The translations under genes and the position numbers were made by a program. Positions 21,083-26,031 of a stretch of DNA of 26,031 nucleotides are shown here, in pieces; within the stretch, counting starts at the first letter, position 1; the number at the start of each line of letters is the position of its first letter. The stretch is taken from contig JBAZEP010000021.1 in assembly GCA_041653835.1 (NCBI GenBank), positions 1 to 26,031 on the forward strand, in the 5' to 3' direction. This stretch comes from UBA10183 sp041653835 (GTDB lineage Bacteria; Omnitrophota; Gorgyraeia; Gorgyraeales; Gorgyraeaceae). The notes under the pieces are model-generated. The model saw only the letters and a program-made list of their open reading frames with translations. It did no database searches and was not told the origin of the DNA.

Positions 21083-21229
21083 ATGGCCACGAGCAAAAAG
21101 ATAAGGGAACAGCCGATCAGCCCGGCAGTAGTAGCTACGGCTGAGCTTATCAGACACATCAAACTGGTTGACTGTATTGAGCAGTTAGAAAACCGTATCA
21201 AGTCGCTAGAGGAAAAGGGGATGAGATAA
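21083..21229 (+). CDS. Small helical protein, 48 aa
   Basis: The ATG at 21083 follows AAGGAGG by about nine bases. The sequence from MATSKKIREQPISPAVV to the coiled-coil-like LVDCIEQLENRIKSLEEKG is helical at the C-terminus, with hydrophobic residues every three to four positions. It could form a dimer. The stop TAA shares its last base with the next ATG. No family is recognised. Confidence 0.55.
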   Translation: MATSKKIREQPISPAVVATAELIRHIKLVDCIEQLENRIKSLEEKGMR

Positions 21230-21531
21230 TGGCTAGTGCTGTTTGTACTCAATGCGGTAAAACCTATCGCTGGCATGGTTTCCGTGGATGTACCCTTAAG
21301 GACAATCCAAGCCCATGTTGTAACGCACCTGGTAAGGCTAACCGATACTCCCCTGTTGGTCCCAAAGTTGTTAAGCGATGCCCTGAATGTGGCAAAGCTG
21401 GTCTATGGTGGCGTGAGGCTTTACGCAATCCTGATATTCCCCATGCGGGCGATTACTTCTACCAGATGTATTGCCCACGTTGCAAAAAGTGGGTTACGCC
21501 CATTAAAGAAGTGGCAAAGGTGGTGAGTTAA
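21229..21531 (+). CDS. Double zinc-ribbon protein, 100 aa
   Basis: Three Cys clusters are visible: VCTQCGKTY, then CCNAPG, then RCPECGKAGLWWRE and YCPRCKKWV near the C-terminus, giving one or two zinc ribbons. Soluble, basic. TAATG coupling to the gene before and AATG coupling to the next. Such tandem ribbons usually bind nucleic acid or other proteins. The exact role is unknown. Confidence 0.65.
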   Translation: MASAVCTQCGKTYRWHGFRGCTLKDNPSPCCNAPGKANRYSPVGPKVVKRCPECGKAGLWWREALRNPDIPHAGDYFYQMYCPRCKKWVTPIKEVAKVVS

Positions 21532-21698
21532 TGCCAAAGGAAATGTTTGCTCCTGAGAAGTGCCCCAAGTGTGGCAATACCACAGATGTTGAGCACTACA
21601 CTGGTGGATGGCGCTGTATCTGTAAATGCGGTTGGTATGGAGTGTTCCACTTCACTGAGCCTTGCCAATTTATTAACCGGATGGCAGCGAGGGGTTGA
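21531..21698 (+). CDS. Zinc-ribbon protein, 55 aa
   Basis: The ATG at 21531 shares one base with the previous stop. MPKEMFAPEKCPKCGNTTDV begins a ribbon that is completed by WRCICKCGWYG. One more Cys follows (TEPCQF). A single four-Cys zinc site in a 55-residue protein is expected. It is more A+T-rich than the replication genes. Confidence 0.6.
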   Translation: MPKEMFAPEKCPKCGNTTDVEHYTGGWRCICKCGWYGVFHFTEPCQFINRMAARG

Positions 21699-21699
21699 T

Positions 21700-21972
21700 A
21701 TGAAAGAGAGAGATACTGACTTATTTTATCCATCACATAAACATCCGCATGGTATATCAAATTTACCAGAGTGGGAAGCAAGAATATGGGTATGTACCGA
21801 ATGTCGTCACATATTCACCGATACAGAACTTCGTAAAGATGAACTGGGTGAAGATAACAAAGGCGGGTGGGGTCACGCTTGCAAATCTCATCCTTGCAGA
21901 AAAGGACAACGATGCGAGAGCCATTTAGAACCTTATCATCCAGCATTAAATCATTTGAGCGGGAGGGTGTAG
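21700..21972 (+). CDS. Cys/His-rich protein, 90 aa
   Basis: The ATG at 21700 lies one base after the previous stop, behind GAGGGG. I prefer it to the longer frame from 21547, which overlaps the 55-aa gene. Polar, with WVCTECRHIF and HACKSHPCRKGQRCESH forming a likely metal site. No family is recognised. Confidence 0.6.
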   Translation: MKERDTDLFYPSHKHPHGISNLPEWEARIWVCTECRHIFTDTELRKDELGEDNKGGWGHACKSHPCRKGQRCESHLEPYHPALNHLSGRV

Positions 21973-21973
21973 T

Positions 21974-22204
21974 ATGTGTGGTGATTTTGAATATGAACTC
22001 GACTGGAAACTAAAATGTGATGTGTGCGGTAAAAAGCCAGCCGTTGACTTGAGGGAGCCGGATACCGGAGAGCCTTCAGGAGACCATAAGGCACTTTGCG
22101 AGAAGTGTGGAATTGAGCTATATGGCGAGGGAATAGTATCCGATTGGGCGGGTACTGAATTATACCTAAAAAAGTACCCTGATAAAATAGAAGTTTGGAG
22201 GTAG
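21974..22204 (+). CDS. Zinc-ribbon protein, 76 aa
   Basis: GGGAGGG lies before the ATG. The sequence reads WKLKCDVCGKKPAVDL, then ALCEKCGIELYG, a four-Cys ribbon similar in style to FYVE/treble-clef-like small phage proteins. It ends WR at TAG. The next stretch 22208-22255 can encode only 15 residues (MDNQFIKRRLNNEHR) and overlaps the following start. Confidence 0.6.
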   Translation: MCGDFEYELDWKLKCDVCGKKPAVDLREPDTGEPSGDHKALCEKCGIELYGEGIVSDWAGTELYLKKYPDKIEVWR

Positions 22205-22241
22205 ATAATGGATAATCAATTTATAAAACGGAGGTTAAATA

Positions 22242-22610
22242 ATGAACATCGATAAAAGGTACATCGAGGTCCTGGCGGACCACGCGCCTTACAAAAACAA
22301 CAAATGGTACGGGAGATTAGCTATATTAAGTTTCTTTATCATTTTAATCGGGCTTTTCTTCTTATCCAATGCCATCAATCAGCCTATTATTAACACTGAA
22401 GCCGATAAGCAGGCGGCCCTGACGATGATGTACGCAGGTATGGGAGTAGCTGCTGTAGGCACTGTACTAATCGGCGTGGCTACGGTATTGAAAACAAAAG
22501 AAAAAAAGCGTAACCGCAGGGATTTTTTAGATTATTACGAAAGATATGATGCTTTTCCTCCATGGCCGGAAGAAATAAAGCCGGCCCGCGGCGTGAGCTA
22601 CAAGGAGTAG
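22242..22610 (+). CDS. Two-helix membrane protein, 122 aa
   Basis: CGGAGG lies close before the ATG. Helices lie at about residues 25-45 (RLAILSFFIILIGLFFLSNA) and 62-84 (MMYAGMGVAAVGTVLIGVAT), followed by a basic tail (KTKEKKRNRRDFLDYYERYD). Likely an inner-membrane protein with both ends inside. Function unknown; candidates are a superinfection-exclusion or host-membrane factor, but nothing in the sequence decides this. Confidence 0.65.
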   Translation: MNIDKRYIEVLADHAPYKNNKWYGRLAILSFFIILIGLFFLSNAINQPIINTEADKQAALTMMYAGMGVAAVGTVLIGVATVLKTKEKKRNRRDFLDYYERYDAFPPWPEEIKPARGVSYKE

Positions 22611-22683
22611 AAGGGGCCCCGGAGGGAGAAGCGATGATGGACGAAAGATATATAATATAGATAAACATCCGATAGGAGTGAGA

Positions 22684-22873
22684 ATGTTAATTCAAAATAC
22701 CTGTTCTAACATGTTTGCGCTGCGGGCATATATGGACGCCCCGCGGCGATAAGGATTTACCGGCGGAAGCCGGAGCGGTAAAGTATATCGAGGCTGACAT
22801 AGAGATATGCCCTCGCTGTAAAACCCCTTACTGGAACAAACCGAGGAGGATTAAACAAAAAGGGGTTACATGA
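22684..22873 (+). pseudogene. Frameshifted zinc-ribbon gene
   Basis: The ATG at 22684 with GGAGTGAG ahead starts a frame that stops after 22 codons. The second frame from 22691 to the TGA at 22871 reads FKIPVLTCLRCGHIWTPRGD, with CPRCKTPYWNKPRR near the end: a clean four-Cys zinc ribbon. No ATG or GTG start exists for it; the first usable start is a TTG at 22715, which would lose the first Cys. A one-base change between 22686 and 22700 would join the two, so this is a frameshifted gene or a sequence error. Its stop overlaps the next ATG. Confidence 0.6.
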
Positions 22874-23193
22874 AGAATATTAATCTTGGCTGTATCGTAA
22901 AGCTCCTGGCGCTGCTGGCGGTTATCGCGGTTATCGGTTTTATTTTTGTTACATGTTCCGGGACATCGGGCTGTAATTGCCAGCGGATAGATAAAACTCT
23001 ACCGGACGTTTCAGCAGCGCCGTACCGTGTGCCTACTGTTACGCATTACTATTACGCCGAGAAAGCTGTAACAAATCATGATGGGTCGGTTACAATGACC
23101 GGATGGTATGAAAGGATGAACGATAAATGGTTCTATCACGAAGATTCCGAGACATTGCCGCCGGTGTTAAAGCCCCGGGTGGAAAGACGATAG
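22870..23193 (+). CDS. Membrane-anchored exported protein, 107 aa
   Basis: An N-terminal helix (CIVKLLALLAVIAVIGFIFV, about residues 8-27) is followed by TCSGTSGCNCQRID, which could be a processing or disulfide region but is not a standard lipobox. The exported part has a tyrosine-rich segment (TVTHYYYAEKAV) and DGSVTMTGWYERMNDKWFY. It is the last rightward gene and ends two bases before the stop of the leftward 113-aa gene. Confidence 0.65.
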   Translation: MKNINLGCIVKLLALLAVIAVIGFIFVTCSGTSGCNCQRIDKTLPDVSAAPYRVPTVTHYYYAEKAVTNHDGSVTMTGWYERMNDKWFYHEDSETLPPVLKPRVERR

Positions 23194-23194
23194 C

Positions 23195-23536
23195 TCACCT
23201 GTGCAGGAAACCTTGGGCGACCGAGATTATTACCGTAAATATCCCCCACAGCAAAGCCAGCCCGAAAGTAAAAAACATAAACCATTGAAATAATTGACCG
23301 GCGCCGACGAAAAAGGCGAAGTCCATCATCATCAGGGATTTTGCCCCGCCGATAAAGAAATCAAGATTTATGGTATTGACGCTCCAGAGCCCGAGGATAT
23401 TTACCTGTTTCCATACCGTAAAAGAATTGGCTATATCGACATCTGCATCACTGAACCACGCCCCGGCGAATGTCAGCGATATCAACGTTCCCGCCGCCAG
23501 TATTAAACCCATGAACATAATTTGTTGAGCGCGCAT
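23195..23536 (-). CDS. Membrane protein at the end of the leftward operon, 113 aa
   Basis: I chose the ATG at 23536, five bases after the stop of the 687-aa gene with GGTGA just ahead. An earlier start at 23608 would overlap that gene by 68 bases. Helices lie near residues 6-27 (IMFMGLILAAGTLISLTFAG) and in the last 50 residues (FFIGGAKSLMMMDFAFFVGA, then FMFFTFGLALLWGIFTVIIS). No family is recognised. No terminator hairpin is visible between it and the opposing gene. Confidence 0.7.
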   Translation of the reverse strand: MRAQQIMFMGLILAAGTLISLTFAGAWFSDADVDIANSFTVWKQVNILGLWSVNTINLDFFIGGAKSLMMMDFAFFVGAGQLFQWFMFFTFGLALLWGIFTVIISVAQGFLHR

Positions 23537-23540
23537 CTTT

Positions 23541-25604
23541 TCACCATCCGTAATTCCTGGATAATACCAGGACGCCGAAGCTCCAAAATATGAAATAAAT
23601 GCTGACATACATCCCGTAAATGTTAGGCCCGGGTACTGACCAAAATATCATTATCGCCAGCATGACGATGATTTTTAATAATAGCCCGTTCTGCCCCTTT
23701 GAGGCCATAAGATAGAATGTCAGGATGCCTGCGCCGATTATTGTGGAGAAAGCAAAATTATACCAGAAGAGAGATTCGGGGATACTATCTGGCCATATAG
23801 CGTGTAGAAGCGGAGCAAAAAATATCCCCGGCTGAGTTTCTTCCGTGTACATAGACGAGGGCTCTTCCGGTACATCGGAAATCATTTCCGGCCAGTCGCT
23901 TATAAGGCTTTGCTCGGGGGCCGCTTCAGATGTTGGTTTGAAAGATGTTAATAAAGTGCTCACGTCAGCATCGCTCGATGTTGTCCTGAATGTAGCCGCG
24001 GCATCGTAGCTATTTGCGCTCTGGTCGGTCAATACCCTTTCGACGGTTACGGTAATCGTGCCGGTCCCGGTGACGGTAATGGTAGTCTCCTGTGTGGTCC
24101 CCCTTGTGGTCGGGCTCGGGCAATATTTAGGGCTACCTGTCACGGTAGCCCCGCCGCTTACCGCTTTAACATGCCAGCCGAAGGCGTTGCTGATAACGAA
24201 TGTCCCGGCGCTTGTTACAGTAACCGTATTAGCGCCGAGCGCCAGGGTAATAGGCGAACCGCTAGCCGCGCCGGTGCCGTTGGTGAGGGTGCTGTCCATT
24301 TCATCGGGGTATTCCCACGCCCACTGACCCCTTACCGTGCCGCCCTGGGTGTAGGTAACAGATTCGGCATATAAACAGGCATCTCCCTCGAGAAGTGTTA
24401 CATCCGATGTACTGTTTGGAATTGAGCCGACAAAAGCGGTAGTCTCAGGGGCTTCACTATCCATCTGGAAAGATAAAGTGCCGCCCGCTAACGAAAGCGT
24501 GAAATCGTGGCTAGTATCAGTATCTGCACCAGTGACAGTTAAATCGGTATATGTTCTGGTCGTATAGGTAATAACCACATAAACTTGAGTACATCTTGCT
24601 TGAGCAATTGTTGCTTTGAGCAAGACTCCTGCTTGTAGACTTGCAAGGTCTGACAAAGACCAACTTCCTCCTCCAGGTCTAGAAAATGATTGAGAAAACG
24701 TGTTATAGGTGGCACCAGCTTGTGAAACTTCGGTGCCAATAGATTCAGTACCACCTAATTTGAGAACTGGTTTAGCATATGCAGTATCTCCCTCTATACC
24801 AGATATTCTGAAGTATAAAGTAACCGCAGTAATAGCACTAGTAGCACCTCCAAGACCACTCGTTGTAAGATTATATAAGTCCTTCAAGTAAGAAGTGGTA
24901 GAGTTTTTAACATATGTAGTATTATCATCAGTAACTGCCTCATCAACACATTCCCAGTTTGTAGGAGCAGTTATAGGTGTTAGCTGAGTGCTGTCTCCTG
25001 CGGAGTTTGGATATAAAGTTACAGTTAAAGGAGCACTCGGGACAACTATCCTTGCGGTCACATTTTCTGGTACGGTCTCGGATTTAAAAAGCTCGATGCC
25101 CCCGCTGTTAACATTGGAGTGTTTATAGATATACTGGCTTGCGCCAGCGCCGGAAGTAAGTTGTACGTCGTTAAAATGCCACTCGAAATCATTACCCTCG
25201 GCCGTTATTGCGTCCCGTACGGTAAGCCCGCCGGACCCGGGAAAGTAGAATACCTCTCCTCCTGTAACATCCCCGGTATAAATATAAGCGTTGCGGCTGG
25301 CGTTGGCCTGAATGTTGTTATAGAAGATTATCCATGGATTATTTTCGTAGCCGGGCATTACAGCGGTGTTATCGTAGTCATCTCTTGCCACAACGTTCAT
25401 TGCGTCGGCATTGAGCTGCCCGGCCGTTATAAGAGCCGTAGTGCTAAGCGCAAAATTGGCGGCAACATTCGTCGCGTCTGCCCCGCTATTTGTTGCCTGT
25501 AGCGTGCCAGTATAATTAGCCTCGCTGATATCGGAAGCGAAAGCAGCATAAGGACCTGCTGTAAAAAGAAATATCGATATTAAAATTAAGAGCGCTCTTT
25601 TCAT
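23541..25604 (-). CDS. Large exported surface protein with C-terminal membrane anchor, 687 aa
   Basis: A signal peptide (MKRALLILISIFLFTAGPYA, cleavage near AFAS) is followed by a Thr/Ser/Ala/Gly-rich beta ectodomain of about 570 residues. Around residues 195-355 there is a module with WECVDEAVTDDNTTYV, then LYFRIS, WSLSDLASLQAGV and CTQVYVVITYT, a beta-sandwich pattern I know from many phage structural and fibre proteins (from memory). The C-terminus has three or four helices (about 602-625, 628-647, 652-683). The plan is that of a viral spike or host-recognition protein fixed in a membrane. The module region is visibly more A+T-rich than the flanks. The gene follows the 325-aa gene by two bases. 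Confidence 0.8.
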   Translation of the reverse strand: MKRALLILISIFLFTAGPYAAFASDISEANYTGTLQATNSGADATNVAANFALSTTALITAGQLNADAMNVVARDDYDNTAVMPGYENNPWIIFYNNIQANASRNAYIYTGDVTGGEVFYFPGSGGLTVRDAITAEGNDFEWHFNDVQLTSGAGASQYIYKHSNVNSGGIELFKSETVPENVTARIVVPSAPLTVTLYPNSAGDSTQLTPITAPTNWECVDEAVTDDNTTYVKNSTTSYLKDLYNLTTSGLGGATSAITAVTLYFRISGIEGDTAYAKPVLKLGGTESIGTEVSQAGATYNTFSQSFSRPGGGSWSLSDLASLQAGVLLKATIAQARCTQVYVVITYTTRTYTDLTVTGADTDTSHDFTLSLAGGTLSFQMDSEAPETTAFVGSIPNSTSDVTLLEGDACLYAESVTYTQGGTVRGQWAWEYPDEMDSTLTNGTGAASGSPITLALGANTVTVTSAGTFVISNAFGWHVKAVSGGATVTGSPKYCPSPTTRGTTQETTITVTGTGTITVTVERVLTDQSANSYDAAATFRTTSSDADVSTLLTSFKPTSEAAPEQSLISDWPEMISDVPEEPSSMYTEETQPGIFFAPLLHAIWPDSIPESLFWYNFAFSTIIGAGILTFYLMASKGQNGLLLKIIVMLAIMIFWSVPGPNIYGMYVSIYFIFWSFGVLVLSRNYGW

Positions 25605-25606
25605 CC

Positions 25607-26031
25607 TTATGACCTGTTAAAAAATAATATTATTCCCCCCAGCAGCGTGGAAAGAAAAGCTATAAAGCCGACTATTATCATGGAGATAAAACCCTCCAGC
25701 ATAAGCAGGAGTAATACTGTATAACCATCCGTAAAAGCGGCAAGTAGAGAAGCCTTAAATTTCCAGGCGGATATTATAATAACGATGGCAAATACGAATA
25801 TCGAACCTATGTCCATGGCTGTGTTTGTTTCCATGGAAAATAGCCCGGCGTAGCCGGTCATGAAATCCTCGATAAGCGTGCCGGCGTATTTTGTTCTTAA
25901 AACTTCCGCCAGGGTGTAGGACCACGCCCTTTTCGTATAGTCCGGGGTTTCTATTTGTACGCTGAAAAGTTCCGGACACATGATTTGAAGCCCTGGTACG
26001 GCGTTCAGATAGTAAAGCTCGCCGTAGGTCG
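25607..26031 (-). CDS. Exported membrane-anchored protein, 3' part of the same 325-aa gene
   Basis: This is the C-terminal part of the gene that starts at 680, so it is not an independent gene: a Met at 25981 corresponds to residue 202 of the full protein. The remaining 124 residues hold the end of the ectodomain and then hydrophobic segments at about residues 259-274, 280-298 and 300-321, ending in FFNRS. The stop TAA (25609-25607) is followed after two bases by the ATG of the 687-aa protein, so both are in one operon. Calling a 124-aa gene here would be an artefact of linear gene finding. Confidence 0.85.
   Translation of the reverse strand, partial: TYGELYYLNAVPGLQIMCPELFSVQIETPDYTKRAWSYTLAEVLRTKYAGTLIEDFMTGYAGLFSMETNTAMDIGSIFVFAIVIIISAWKFKASLLAAFTDGYTVLLLLMLEGFISMIIVGFIAFLSTLLGGIILFFNRS
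25905..26031. repeat. Terminal direct repeat, right copy (circular overlap)
   Basis: Second copy of the 127-base end overlap, identical to bases 1-127. It is best treated as an assembly overlap on a circular molecule, not as a biological repeat. Confidence 0.95.

Noticed and set aside
21236..21526. 96-aa frame overlapping the double zinc-ribbon gene
   Set aside because: The other frame has regular CxxC pairs and TAATG coupling on both sides; this one has neither.
23186..23200. Bidirectional terminator between the converging arms
   Set aside because: The two stop codons are one base apart and I see no hairpin with flanking T and A runs; transcripts probably overlap here.

Overview
The window is one complete circular DNA element. 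Bases 1-127 are repeated exactly at 25905-26031, so the true circle is about 25,904 bp and was opened inside a gene. The host looks bacterial: there are several sigma70-type promoters (TTGACA/TATAAT class), strong Shine-Dalgarno sites, GTG and TTG starts, a lipoprotein signal, and a tRNA-like sequence close to bacterial tRNA-Lys(UUU). The phylum cannot be fixed from the sequence. A Chloroflexota-like host is only a guess, from the style of the tRNA and of the small zinc-ribbon proteins.

The circle has two arms that diverge from a control region at 10997-11119 and converge at 23194. The leftward arm runs from 10996 down to 1 and continues across the junction from 25904 to 23195. It encodes a CAP-domain protein, a signal-peptide membrane protein, a four-helix membrane protein built from an internal duplication, further membrane proteins, a Zot/pI-like or FtsK-HerA-type ATPase, a lipoprotein, a 1586-residue coiled-coil and proline-rich protein, and two large exported membrane-anchored proteins. 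I see no jelly-roll or HK97 capsid protein, portal, terminase, tail, relaxase or conjugation system. The simplest reading is a temperate virus whose particle is made mainly of membrane proteins (filamentous or vesicle-like), assembled by the ATPase.

The rightward arm holds a tyrosine integrase, a degraded tRNA-Lys copy just after it (likely attachment site), a HTH regulator, several small zinc-binding or DNA-binding proteins, a DUF1643 gene cassette between 41-bp direct repeats, a TOPRIM primase-like protein, a DUF927-like helicase, and an iteron array with an A+T-rich stretch (likely replication origin). Beyond the origin are a frameshifted radical-SAM remnant, an orphan beta-class DNA methyltransferase with an 11-C tract, a tRNA 3'-half, and a row of tiny cysteine-rich proteins.

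Several regulatory structures stand out: an attenuator-like leader at 10108-10254 behind a near-consensus promoter, micro-ORFs before the putative coat gene, a terminator-like hairpin after it, and a hairpin loop in the 12580 gene that is perfectly complementary over 13 nt to that gene's own ribosome-binding region.
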